Assembly: GCF_014385095.1 (NCBI RefSeq)
Contig: NZ_JACRTC010000002.1
Location: forward strand, 62,001-126,000
Reading direction: 5' to 3'
Length of the DNA stretch: 64,000 nt
From: Zongyangia hominis
Lineage (GTDB): Bacteria; Bacillota; Clostridia; Oscillospirales; Ruminococcaceae
The position numbers and the translations under genes were made by a program. This document shows, one piece after another, positions 34,016 through 42,354 of the stretch (its first letter is position 1; every line of letters begins with the position of its first letter). The notes beneath the pieces were generated by a model. It ran no database searches. It was not told the origin of the DNA and worked only from the letters and a program-made list of their open reading frames with translations.

Positions 34016-34058
34016 TACACCGAAAGGGAAAAACACACAAAACACGGAGGAAAACACC

Positions 34059-34421
34059 ATGAAAAAGATTACAGCATTTGAAAACGCCATTGCTAACCAG
34101 GTCAAGGACATCCGCGCCGAGGGCATCAACGCCACCGCCTTCTGGGCTTATCGCCGCAGCGAGGACGCCGGAAACGACCTCATCGACTTCTCCGAGGTCA
34201 TTTGGGACGAGGACATCGACCCCATTGCCGAGACTTTCCGGGAGAACGGCATCACCGAGTTCACCATCAGCAGCACCTTCTCCGGACTGATCCCCACCCT
34301 GGCGGCTTTCGAGAAGCACGGCTTCAAGATGGCGGGCATCACCGAGGTCAACGCCACCTACACCGACTGGCAGACCAATCAGCGCGCCAGAATCCCCGCC
34401 ATCCGCATGGTTCAGGATTAA
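34059..34421 (+). CDS. Unknown phage protein, 120 residues
   Basis: It starts MKKITAFENAIANQVKDIRA with GGAGG before the ATG. The C-terminal part (TFRENGITEFTISSTFSGLI, then AAFEKHGFKMAGITEVNA) looks like a compact alpha/beta domain found in clostridial mobile DNA. It has its own promoter-like site. No function can be assigned. Confidence 0.65.
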   Translation: MKKITAFENAIANQVKDIRAEGINATAFWAYRRSEDAGNDLIDFSEVIWDEDIDPIAETFRENGITEFTISSTFSGLIPTLAAFEKHGFKMAGITEVNATYTDWQTNQRARIPAIRMVQD

Positions 34422-34529
34422 CTTTTCCCCCAGCACAGCAAGGGAGCCGGACGGCTCTTTTGCTCGTATATCGCTGTATTTCCCACAGGATACGCCCTGT
34501 ATCTTTGTGTACATTATGGCTCAGATTCT

Positions 34530-34563
34530 ACTTGCTATATAGGCCAAGTAGAGCGAATATGTA
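34530..34563 (+). promoter_or_regulatory. Repeated phage promoter-like site, copy 3
   Basis: ACTTG at 34530, 15 bases, then AGAGCGAATATG, followed by TATACACCGAAAGGG exactly as in copy 2 apart from one base. CTACTTG and CAAGTAG here can also form a 7-bp hairpin. Confidence 0.6.
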
Positions 34564-34605
34564 TACACCGAAAGGGAAAACAAACGAAAAACGGAGGAAA
34601 ACACC

Positions 34606-34923
34606 ATGAAAAACGAAGGCATCAAGAGAACCGAAACATACACCGAGAATAAGGCAGCCTGCTACCGCTTGCCCAACACTACCACGATGGAGAACCTTTC
34701 CATGCAGGTTTCCGCAGGTGAAGGCGCGGTTCTCAAGATGGGTGACAAGGTTCTGGTCACCGACGCAGCCTGGAAGGGCTTCATCGCCGGGGTTTACGAG
34801 TTCATTGAAACACCGGAGGAAACCGGCTTCGGTTACATCGAATGCCGCCTGAACCTCATCGCCATGAGCGCAGAACTTTTCGAAGACGGCGGTCACGCCA
34901 TCGCCTGGGCGATGAACGCATAA
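34606..34923 (+). CDS. Unknown phage protein, 105 residues
   Basis: It starts MKNEGIKRTETYTENKAACY with GGAGG before the ATG. The middle is beta-rich (AVLKMGDKVLVTDAAWKGFI). Its leader is a near copy of that of the previous gene, so the two are probably co-regulated accessory genes placed between the methyltransferase block and TerL. No function can be assigned. Confidence 0.65.
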   Translation: MKNEGIKRTETYTENKAACYRLPNTTTMENLSMQVSAGEGAVLKMGDKVLVTDAAWKGFIAGVYEFIETPEETGFGYIECRLNLIAMSAELFEDGGHAIAWAMNA

Positions 34924-35065
34924 GCAGGCCGAAACAGAAAGTTCCGGGAATGGAGCCGAGAGGCTCTGTTCCTCGTATACGGATTTCATATATTTATATG
35001 TTTTTGCAAGTCGCACCGCTGTCGGTGACGACTATTTTTTATACCCATTTTCAGGAGGTGACCCC

Positions 35066-36667
35066 ATGCGCAAGCTGAAGAAATACAAGCCGACCCCTTT
35101 CATGGCAGAGGGGTCCCATTACGATAAAGCGGCTGCGGACTACGCCGTAATGTTCATCGAAAGCCTGTGCCACACCAAAGGCACCTGGGCCAGAAAGCCC
35201 TTTGAACTGATCGACTGGCAGGAGCAGATTATCCGGGACATCTTCGGAACGCTGAAGCCCAACGGCTATCGGCAGTTCAATACCGCATACATTGAGATTC
35301 CCAAGAAGCAGGGCAAGTCCGAACTGGCTGCCGCCGTCGCGCTTCTGCTGACCTGCGGTGACGGTGAGGAACGCGCTGAAGTCTATGGCTGTGCCGCCGA
35401 CCGGCAGCAGGCATCCATCGTGTTCAATGTAGCAGCGGATATGGTTCGGATGTGCCCGGCACTTTCCAAACGGGTCAAGATCCTCGACTCCCAGAAGCGC
35501 ATCATCTACCAGCCCACCGGGAGCATCTATCAGGTGCTGTCCGCTGATGTGGGCAACAAGCACGGCTTCAACACCCATGGCGTGGTATTTGACGAACTCC
35601 ACACCCAACCCAACCGCAAGCTGTACGATGTCATGACCAAAGGCTCCGGCGATGCCCGGATGCAGCCGCTGTATTTCCTCATTACCACCGCCGGGAACGA
35701 TACGAACTCCATCTGCTATGAAGTTCATCAGAAAGCCAAGGACATTCTGGAAGGCCGCAAAACCGATCATACCTTCTATCCGGTGATTTACGGCGCGGAT
35801 GAGGGTGACGACTGGACAGACCCGGAGGTTTGGAAAAAGGCCAACCCCTCCCTGGGCATCACAGTCGGCATCGACAAGGTACAGGATGCCTGCGAATCGG
35901 CAAAACAGAATCCCGGTGAGGAAAACGCCTTTCGTCAGCTGCGTCTGAACCAGTGGGTCAAACAGGCCGTCCGCTGGATGCCCATGGACAAGTGGGACAA
36001 GTGCGCGTTCCCGGTCAACGAGGATGATCTGGAAGGCCGGGTCTGCTACGGCGGTCTGGACTTGTCCTCCACCACGGATATCACGGCATTCGTACTGGTG
36101 TTCCCGCCCCAGGATGAGGACGGTAAATATATGGTGCTTCCGTACTTCTGGATACCAGAAGACAATCTCGATCTCCGCGTTCGGCGCGACCATGTGCCTT
36201 ATGATGTCTGGGAGCGCCAGGGAACGCTGCAGACCACCGAGGGCAATGTGGTTCACTACGGCTACATTGAGAAATTCATTGAGCGGCTGGGCGAACGCTT
36301 CAACATCCGGGAGATTGCCTTTGACCGCTGGGGTGCTGTGCAGATGGTTCAGAATCTGGAGGGTATGGGCTTCACGGTGGTTCCATTCGGGCAGGGCTTC
36401 AAGGATATGTCACCTCCCACCAAGGAACTGATGAAGCTGGTGCTGGAGGAGAAGATCGCCCACGGTGGTCACCCGGTGCTGCGCTGGATGATGGACAACA
36501 TCTTCATCCGCACCGACCCGGCTGGCAACATCAAGCCGGACAAGGAAAAATCCACGGAGAAGATCGACGGCGCGGTAGCCACCATTATGGCTCTGGATCG
36601 CGCGATCCGCTGTGGCAATGATACGGGTGCTTCCGTCTACGATGATCGGGGCATCCTTTTTATATGA
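35066..36667 (+). CDS. terL: Terminase large subunit
   Basis: A 533-residue HK97-type packaging motor and nuclease. The ATPase part has IPKKQGKSELAAA (Walker A, about 76) and HGVVFDELHTQ (Walker B, about 173). The nuclease part starts with GGLDLSSTTDITAF (about 330) and has the later acidic residues KIDGAVATIMALDRA. Near the left end AGGAGG lies 7 bases before the ATG. It is followed by portal, protease and capsid genes in standard order. Confidence 0.96.
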   Translation: MRKLKKYKPTPFMAEGSHYDKAAADYAVMFIESLCHTKGTWARKPFELIDWQEQIIRDIFGTLKPNGYRQFNTAYIEIPKKQGKSELAAAVALLLTCGDGEERAEVYGCAADRQQASIVFNVAADMVRMCPALSKRVKILDSQKRIIYQPTGSIYQVLSADVGNKHGFNTHGVVFDELHTQPNRKLYDVMTKGSGDARMQPLYFLITTAGNDTNSICYEVHQKAKDILEGRKTDHTFYPVIYGADEGDDWTDPEVWKKANPSLGITVGIDKVQDACESAKQNPGEENAFRQLRLNQWVKQAVRWMPMDKWDKCAFPVNEDDLEGRVCYGGLDLSSTTDITAFVLVFPPQDEDGKYMVLPYFWIPEDNLDLRVRRDHVPYDVWERQGTLQTTEGNVVHYGYIEKFIERLGERFNIREIAFDRWGAVQMVQNLEGMGFTVVPFGQGFKDMSPPTKELMKLVLEEKIAHGGHPVLRWMMDNIFIRTDPAGNIKPDKEKSTEKIDGAVATIMALDRAIRCGNDTGASVYDDRGILFI

Positions 36668-36682
36668 AGGGAGTGATTTCCT

Positions 36683-38029
36683 ATGGGCATTTTATCCGGA
36701 CTATTCCATTCCCGGGATAAGCCCACTAACAGCACCAACGGCAGCGGTTACCGATTCTTCCTCGGGCAGTCCACCTCGGGCAAGCCAGTGAATGAACGCT
36801 CCGCCATGCAGATGACGGCGGTCTACGCCTGCGTCCGCATTCTGTCCGAAGCCATCGCCGGTCTGCCTGTACACCTGTATCAGTACCGGGAGGGCGGAAG
36901 TAAGGAAAAGGCGCTGAAGCATCCGCTGTACCGCATTCTCCATGACGAGCCGAACCCGGAGATGACCAGCTTTGTGTTTCGGGAAACCGCCATGTCCCAT
37001 CTGCTGCTGTGGGGCAACTCCTACTCCCAGATTATCCGAAACGGGAAAGGCGAGGTCGTTGCGTTGTACCCGCTGATGCCCAACCGCATGACCGTTGACC
37101 GGGACGATATGGGCCACCTCTACTACCAGTATCAGGTGCAGGATTCCGATACGCCGACCATGAAGGACGGCACGGTGATTCTGAAGCCCTCCGATGTGCT
37201 GCACATCCCGGGCCTGGGCTTTGACGGTCTGGTGGGATACAGCCCCATTGCCATGGCGAAGAATGCCATCGGTATGGCAATTGCCTGTGAGGAGTACGGA
37301 GCCAAGTTTTTCGCCAACGGCGCGACTCCCGGCGGCATTCTGGAGCATCCGGGGACAGTCAAAGACCCCGCCCGTGTCCGTGACAGCTGGAACGCGGCCT
37401 TCGGGGGCAGCGGCAATGCCAATAAGGTGGCTGTGCTGGAAGAAGGCATGAAATACACGCCCATCTCCATCTCCCCGGAACAGGCGCAGTTCCTCGAAAC
37501 CAGAAAATTTCAGATTGACGAAATCGCTCGGATTTTCCGGGTCCCGCCCCACATGGTCGGTGATCTGGAGAAATCGAGCTTTTCCAATATTGAGCAGCAG
37601 TCGCTGGAATTTGTGAAATACACGCTGGAGCCGTGGATCGTGCGCTGGGAGCAGGCCATCAACCGGGCACTGCTTTCGGAGAAAGAAAAGGAATCGTATT
37701 TCGTGAAGTTCAACGTGGACGGTCTGCTGCGCGGCGACTATGAGAGCCGGATGAACGGCTACGCCACCGCCAGACAGAACGGCTGGATGTCTGCCAACGA
37801 CATCCGGGAACTGGAAAACCTGGACCGCATCCCTGCCGAACTCGGCGGTGACCTATATCTCATCAACGGAAACATGACCAAGCTGCAGGACGCGGGTATC
37901 TTCGCGGGAAAGGAGGAAACCGAAAATGAAGAAGTTTTGGAACTGGACGAATCTGACTCCAACGGAGACGGAACCGGAGCAGCGGATTCTCACGCTGAAC
38001 GGCACCATCGCCGAGGAAAGCTGGTTTGA
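36683..38029 (+). CDS. HK97-type portal protein
   Basis: A 448-residue portal that forms the dodecameric DNA entry ring of the head. Typical blocks are MTAVYACVRILSEAIAGLPV, HPLYRILHDEPNPEMTSFVF, GFDGLVGYSPIAMAKNAIG and EIARIFRVPPHMVGDLEKSS. The acidic C-terminus overlaps the protease gene by 104 bases in another frame. GGGAGTG lies upstream of the ATG. Confidence 0.95.
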   Translation: MGILSGLFHSRDKPTNSTNGSGYRFFLGQSTSGKPVNERSAMQMTAVYACVRILSEAIAGLPVHLYQYREGGSKEKALKHPLYRILHDEPNPEMTSFVFRETAMSHLLLWGNSYSQIIRNGKGEVVALYPLMPNRMTVDRDDMGHLYYQYQVQDSDTPTMKDGTVILKPSDVLHIPGLGFDGLVGYSPIAMAKNAIGMAIACEEYGAKFFANGATPGGILEHPGTVKDPARVRDSWNAAFGGSGNANKVAVLEEGMKYTPISISPEQAQFLETRKFQIDEIARIFRVPPHMVGDLEKSSFSNIEQQSLEFVKYTLEPWIVRWEQAINRALLSEKEKESYFVKFNVDGLLRGDYESRMNGYATARQNGWMSANDIRELENLDRIPAELGGDLYLINGNMTKLQDAGIFAGKEETENEEVLELDESDSNGDGTGAADSHAERHHRRGKLV

Positions 38030-38654
38030 CGATGATATCACGCCCCAGCTGTTCCGGGAGGAACTGAATGCCGGGAGCGGCGATATCACAGTCTGGATCA
38101 ACAGCCCCGGCGGCGACTGTGTGGCTGCGGCTCAAATCTACAATATGCTCATGGATTACAGAGGCAGCGTGACCGTTAAGATTGACGGCATCGCTGCCTC
38201 TGCCGCATCCGTCATTGCCATGGCTGGCACCAGGGTGCTGGTGTCTCCTGTGTCGATGATGATGATCCACAATCCCGCCACCATGGCTATGGGCGATGCC
38301 GCAGAAATGCAGAAAGCCATCGCCATGCTGGACGAGGTGAAGGAATCCATCATCAACGCCTATGAGATCAAGACTGGCATGAGCCGCGCCAAGCTGTCCC
38401 ACCTGATGGATGCGGAAACCTGGATGGACGCCCACACGGCGGTCGACCTGGGCTTTGCCGATGAGATTATGACCCGTCCGGCAGACGCTGGCGCGGAGAA
38501 TCACGTCACCGGGCCGATGCTGTTTTCCCGGGCGGCGGTGACCAACCACCTGATGGACAAACTGGCAGCAAAGTGCCGCATCGAAAAGAAGCCCACCCAA
38601 CCGGAACGCTCCGTGGATGATCTCATGGAGCGGCTCAATCTGATGAAACATTAA
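37926..38654 (+). CDS. ClpP-type prohead protease
   Basis: A 242-residue serine protease that trims the capsid during head maturation. It has the ClpP fold marks: VWINSPGGDCVAAAQIYNML, the serine block GIAASAASVIAM (about 88-99) and MMMIHNPATM with the catalytic histidine (about 115). AAAGGAGG lies before the ATG. It sits between portal and capsid, as in HK97-like phages. Confidence 0.93.
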   Translation: MKKFWNWTNLTPTETEPEQRILTLNGTIAEESWFDDDITPQLFREELNAGSGDITVWINSPGGDCVAAAQIYNMLMDYRGSVTVKIDGIAASAASVIAMAGTRVLVSPVSMMMIHNPATMAMGDAAEMQKAIAMLDEVKESIINAYEIKTGMSRAKLSHLMDAETWMDAHTAVDLGFADEIMTRPADAGAENHVTGPMLFSRAAVTNHLMDKLAAKCRIEKKPTQPERSVDDLMERLNLMKH

Positions 38655-38668
38655 GGAGGATATTGATT

Positions 38669-39841
38669 ATGACGATTCAGGAACTGCGCGAAAAGCGCAA
38701 CACCGCATGGAATGCCGCCAAGGCATTTCTGGATTCCCATCGTACCGAGAAGGGTACCCTGACCGCCGAGGACGATGCCACTTATACCCGCATGGAGCAG
38801 GACATCGCCAATCTCGGCAAGGAAATCGCTCGTCTGGAACGGCAGGAGGCGCTGGATGCGGAACTCAGCAAGCCCGTGAATGCACCCCTCACTTCCAAAC
38901 CTACCACCGGAAAGCAGCCGGAGGTCAAGACCGGGCGTGCGTCTGACGAATACCGCAAGGGAATGCTGACCGCCCTGCGCACCAACTTCCGTCAGGTCAG
39001 CAACGTTCTGCAGGAAGGCGTGGATGCCGATGGCGGCTACCTCGTGCCCGAGGAGTATGACCGCCGCCTGATTCAGACCCTGTCTGAGGAGAACATCATG
39101 CGCCGCCTGGGCCACGTGATCACCACTTCCGGTGAGCACAAGATCAATATCGCGGCCACCAAGCCTGCCGCCGCATGGATCGAGGAAGGCGGTGCGCTCC
39201 AGTTCTCTGATGCCACCTTTGCCCAGATCCTGCTGGATGCCCACAAGCTGCACGTTGCCATCAAGGTGACTGAGGAGCTGCTCTATGACAGCGCTTTCAA
39301 TCTGGAAAGCTACATCATCGAGCAGTTTGGCAAGGCGCTGGCCAATGCCGAGGAGGATGCCTTCCTCAACGGCACCGGCGTTGGTCAGCCCCTGGGCCTG
39401 TTCGCAGAAGTCGGCGGCGGTCATGTAGCCGGTACGCTTTCTGCCGCACTGAAGGCGGACGATGTGCTGGGCCTCATCTATGAACTCAAGCGCCCCTACC
39501 GCAAGAATGCGTCTTTCATTATGAACGACAAGACCGTGGCGCAGATCCGCAAGTTTAAGGACAACAACGGAGCCTACATCTGGCAGCCGTCCTATCAGGC
39601 GGGTGAGCCTGACCGCATTCTGGGCTACAGCGTTCATACCTCCGAGTATGTGCCGGAGAACGCCATCGCCTTTGGCGACTATAGCTACTACAACATCGGA
39701 GACCGTGGCACCCGTTCCTTCAAGCAGCTGACCGAACTGTTCGCCGGAAACGGCATGATCGGCTATGTGGCCAAGGAACGTGTGGACGGCAAGCTGATCC
39801 TGCCCGAGGCGGTGCAGATTCTGAAGCTGAAGACCGAATGA
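38669..39841 (+). CDS. HK97-like major capsid protein
   Basis: A 390-residue capsid protein. The first 90 residues are a coiled coil (LREKRNTAWNAAKAFLDSHR), acting as a built-in scaffold removed by the protease. The shell part starts around residue 100 with GVDADGGYLVPEEYD and has LIQTLSEENIMRRLG and EDAFLNGTGVGQPLGLF. AAGGAGG lies before the ATG at 38669. A gap of 70 bases follows before the connector genes. Confidence 0.95.
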   Translation: MTIQELREKRNTAWNAAKAFLDSHRTEKGTLTAEDDATYTRMEQDIANLGKEIARLERQEALDAELSKPVNAPLTSKPTTGKQPEVKTGRASDEYRKGMLTALRTNFRQVSNVLQEGVDADGGYLVPEEYDRRLIQTLSEENIMRRLGHVITTSGEHKINIAATKPAAAWIEEGGALQFSDATFAQILLDAHKLHVAIKVTEELLYDSAFNLESYIIEQFGKALANAEEDAFLNGTGVGQPLGLFAEVGGGHVAGTLSAALKADDVLGLIYELKRPYRKNASFIMNDKTVAQIRKFKDNNGAYIWQPSYQAGEPDRILGYSVHTSEYVPENAIAFGDYSYYNIGDRGTRSFKQLTELFAGNGMIGYVAKERVDGKLILPEAVQILKLKTE

Positions 39842-39911
39842 CCCTGATTACGGCGGTGCCGCTCTCACGGGTGGTACCGCCAATCTTTTATGACCGAGGT
39901 GGTGACGAGAT

Positions 39912-40187
39912 ATGATTGTGTCCCTTGATGAAATGAAACAGTATCTCCGGGTGGACTTCGAAGATGACGATGCCATCATCACCGCCCTTATCACAGGAGC
40001 CGAAAAGCTGTGTGCGGATATTCTCCGGGCGGACAGTACCGATGTTCTGACCCAGGTAGAGAACGGCAGGGTGGCGGTCATGTACACGGTAGCCTATTTC
40101 TACGAACATCGGGAGGAAGCCGACCATCACGCCCTGACCCTGACCCTCCGTTCTCTGCTCTTCGGTTCCCGGAAGGAGGCCTTCTGA
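39912..40187 (+). CDS. Head-tail connector protein (gp6-like), 91 residues
   Basis: A short helical protein starting MIVSLDEMKQYLRVDFEDDD, the typical opening of DNA-packaging/connector proteins just after the capsid gene. It probably forms the first ring below the portal. Its stop overlaps the next start by one base (TGATG). Confidence 0.85.
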   Translation: MIVSLDEMKQYLRVDFEDDDAIITALITGAEKLCADILRADSTDVLTQVENGRVAVMYTVAYFYEHREEADHHALTLTLRSLLFGSRKEAF

Positions 40188-40519
40188 TGAAGATTGAACT
40201 GCTGAATGTCCGCATCTACCTCAGTAAAAACACGGTGACGGTGGATTCTATCGGCAATCACAAAAACGAGTGGGAGCCCTACTACACCTGCTATGCCACG
40301 GTCAGTGCCGAGGGCGGCAAGGAAATGACCGATGCCGGGATGGAGGTGGACGATTCCACCATTGATTTTACCATCCGCTGGTGCAGGCAGTCCGCCGCGA
40401 TTACCTCCACAAGCTACCGGGTTCAGTTCCAGGATGAACTTTACGACATTCTTTCAGTCGATCACATGAATTTCAAGCGCAAGGGTATCAAGCTACACTG
40501 CCGGAAAGTGAGACGATGA
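40187..40519 (+). CDS. Head closure (head-tail adaptor) protein, 110 residues
   Basis: A beta-rich protein beginning MKIELLNVRIYLSKNTVTVD and ending with a basic tail. The DSIGNHKNEWEPYYTCYATV block and YRVQFQDELYDILSVDHMNF fit SPP1 gp16-type adaptors. It starts on the stop of the connector gene and is followed one base later by the gp10-like gene. Confidence 0.82.
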   Translation: MKIELLNVRIYLSKNTVTVDSIGNHKNEWEPYYTCYATVSAEGGKEMTDAGMEVDDSTIDFTIRWCRQSAAITSTSYRVQFQDELYDILSVDHMNFKRKGIKLHCRKVRR

Positions 40520-40520
40520 T

Positions 40521-40907
40521 ATGGCAAATACGAAGATTTCCATTGATTCGCTCTCCGAAACCGTCATGAAGGAACTGAACGAGTATGCCGATGTGGCCTG
40601 TGATGAGATGAAGGACGCAGTGAAAAGTTCCAGCAAGCTGGTGAAGGATCAGATCAAGGCCACCGCGCCCAGGGAGACTGGAGCCTATGCGAAAAGCTGG
40701 TCTACCAAGAACACCCGGGAGACCGCCCACTCTCTTGAGGTGACCGTGTATTCCCGCAACCGCTATCAGCTGGCGCATCTGCTGGAGCACGGTCATGCCA
40801 AGCGCGGCGGTGGCAGGGTCCCGGGCCGGAGCCACATCGCCCCGGCAGAACAGGCTGGCATCGACCAGCTGGAGAAAGACATCGAAAGGAGCCTGCGGCA
40901 TGGATAA
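40521..40907 (+). CDS. HK97 gp10-like tail-head joining protein, 128 residues
   Basis: It has the family blocks VKDQIKATAPRETGAYAKSW and YQLAHLLEHGHAKRGGGRVP, then ends in a basic helix. Such proteins join tail and head. It overlaps the next gene by 8 bases. Confidence 0.87.
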   Translation: MANTKISIDSLSETVMKELNEYADVACDEMKDAVKSSSKLVKDQIKATAPRETGAYAKSWSTKNTRETAHSLEVTVYSRNRYQLAHLLEHGHAKRGGGRVPGRSHIAPAEQAGIDQLEKDIERSLRHG

Positions 40908-41217
40908 GCTGGTACAAATACTGACGGAATCCGGGCTGCCCTTTGCCTATGACCATTTCGCGGAGGGCGAGTCCCCGGAGCCGCCGTTTGTCTGTTATCT
41001 GCTCCCGGGCAGCGACAACTTCGCCGCTGACGGAGCAGTCTACTATAAAATCTCCGAAGTTCATATCGAACTGTACACCGATTGCAAGGACTTGTCGGTG
41101 GAACAGCAGCTGGAGGCTGTGCTGGATCGGCACTGCATTTTTTATGAGAAAACTGAAACCTGGATAGAGAGCGAACGGCTCTATGAAGTCCTGTACTACT
41201 TTGAAATGGAGGTTTGA
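40900..41217 (+). CDS. Tail completion/terminator protein, 105 residues
   Basis: A small alpha/beta protein (MDKLVQILTESGLPFAYDHF, then ISEVHIELYTDCKDLSVEQQ) that occupies the tail-terminator slot between gp10-like and major tail genes. The assignment rests mainly on position and size. Confidence 0.78.
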   Translation: MDKLVQILTESGLPFAYDHFAEGESPEPPFVCYLLPGSDNFAADGAVYYKISEVHIELYTDCKDLSVEQQLEAVLDRHCIFYEKTETWIESERLYEVLYYFEMEV

Positions 41218-41222
41218 CCGCG

Positions 41223-41801
41223 ATGAGCAATAAAGTCAAATACAATCTGAAGAATGTTCATGCCGCCAAGCTGACCGAAACGGTCGTGGACGGTGTGACC
41301 ACCTTTACCTATGATCCCCCAAAGGCTATTCCCGGCGCTGTCAGCCTGAGTCTGGATGCGGAGGGTGATTCCTCTCCCTTCTATGCGGACGGCATCGTGT
41401 ATTTCCGCACCAGTTCCAACAACGGCTACAGCGGCGATCTGGAGATGGCCCTCATCCCGGAGTGGTTTCGCACCGAAATCCTGCGGGAAAAGCTGGACTC
41501 GAAGGGCGTGCTGGTGGAAAAGTCCGACGTCACCGAGACGGAGAAGTTTGCGCTCCTGTTTGAGTTTGACGGCGATGTGAAGGCCATTCGTCATGTGCTG
41601 TACAACTGTAGCGCATCCCGTCCTTCCATCGAGTCCAAGACCAAGGAGGACACCATCGAGCCGGGTACGGAAACCCTGTCCCTAACCGCCGATCCCCGCA
41701 GCGATGGCCTGGTCAAGAGCCGCACCGGCGATACCACGGACAAGACTGCCTATGACAACTGGTACAAGGAAGTCTATGTCCCCGATGAGGAGGTGGCCTG
41801 A
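41223..41801 (+). CDS. Major tail protein
   Basis: A 192-residue tail tube protein. It has GVTTFTYDPPKAIPGAVSLS and ADGIVYFRTSSNNGYSGDLE, typical of clostridial major tail proteins, and a C-terminal beta domain. The start at 41223 is only 5 bases after the previous stop. The tail chaperone gene follows after 2 bases. Confidence 0.9.
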   Translation: MSNKVKYNLKNVHAAKLTETVVDGVTTFTYDPPKAIPGAVSLSLDAEGDSSPFYADGIVYFRTSSNNGYSGDLEMALIPEWFRTEILREKLDSKGVLVEKSDVTETEKFALLFEFDGDVKAIRHVLYNCSASRPSIESKTKEDTIEPGTETLSLTADPRSDGLVKSRTGDTTDKTAYDNWYKEVYVPDEEVA

Positions 41802-41803
41802 TT

Positions 41804-42178
41804 ATGCTGGAGAAAACCGTGAAGATTGGCGATAAAGAGGTCAAGTTCCGCTCCTCCGCCACCATCCCCCGTTTGTACCGCATCAAGTTCAAGCGGGATA
41901 TTTTTAAGGATCTGTCCAGGCTGGAGGCTTCCTACAGCAAGAAGAAAAATGAGGACGGCTCCTTTGCCATCGAGGATCTGGAGATCTTCGAGAATGTGGC
42001 CTACATCATGGCCTACCATGCCGACCACTCCATCCCGGACAACATTGATGACTGGCTCGACCAGTTTGAAATGTTCTCCATCTATGAAGTGCTGCCGGAA
42101 ATTCTGGAACTGTGGGGTTCCAATCTGGTGACCGATGTGGCTTCTAAAAAAAACTCCAGCGCAGCAGCCGTGAAATGA
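41804..42178 (+). CDS. Tail assembly chaperone, gpG-like, 124 residues
   Basis: A helical protein (LEKTVKIGDKEVKFRSSATI, then IEDLEIFENVAYIMAYHADH) that helps assemble the tail tube around the tape measure. Near the 3' end a run of eight A (42146-42153) precedes the stop. A -1 slip there would extend the protein into the next frame, as for lambda gpG-T. Confidence 0.88.
   Translation: MLEKTVKIGDKEVKFRSSATIPRLYRIKFKRDIFKDLSRLEASYSKKKNEDGSFAIEDLEIFENVAYIMAYHADHSIPDNIDDWLDQFEMFSIYEVLPEILELWGSNLVTDVASKKNSSAAAVK
42146..42153 (+). other. Candidate programmed -1 frameshift site (eight A)
   Basis: The zero frame reads TCT AAA AAA AAC and stops 22 bases later. A -1 slip on the A run reads on as KKKLQRSSREMTTALFLLRC into the 42175-42339 frame. 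Position just before the end of the tail chaperone is the classic place. Confidence 0.8.
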
Positions 42179-42339
42179 CCACGGCCCTGTTCCTCCTGCG
42201 GTGCACCGAGATCGGCATCTCCATCGCTGACCTTGACCTCCTCACCATAGGCCTTGTGATGGATATGTGGACGGAGAAAGGCAACGATGGCGTGGCCTAT
42301 GACAAGGTGGCATCGCAGGAGGATTTTGATCGGTTCTAA
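42175..42339 (+). CDS. Tail chaperone frameshift extension (gpT-like), 54 codons from its own ATG
   Basis: The frame MTTALFLLRCTEIGISIADL continues helical to DFDRF. It overlaps the gpG-like stop (ATGA). It is most likely made as a fusion by -1 frameshifting at the A run, though start at its own ATG is possible. It is followed 15 bases later by the tape measure gene, and the tape-measure-binding role of gpT-type extensions fits. Confidence 0.78.
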   Translation: MTTALFLLRCTEIGISIADLDLLTIGLVMDMWTEKGNDGVAYDKVASQEDFDRF

Positions 42340-42354
42340 GGAGGTGACGCTTTT

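Noticed and set aside
36683..38654. Portal-protease overlap as a frameshift fusion
   Set aside because: The protease has its own AAAGGAGG and ATG, and both proteins have normal family length; a long overlap is enough explanation.
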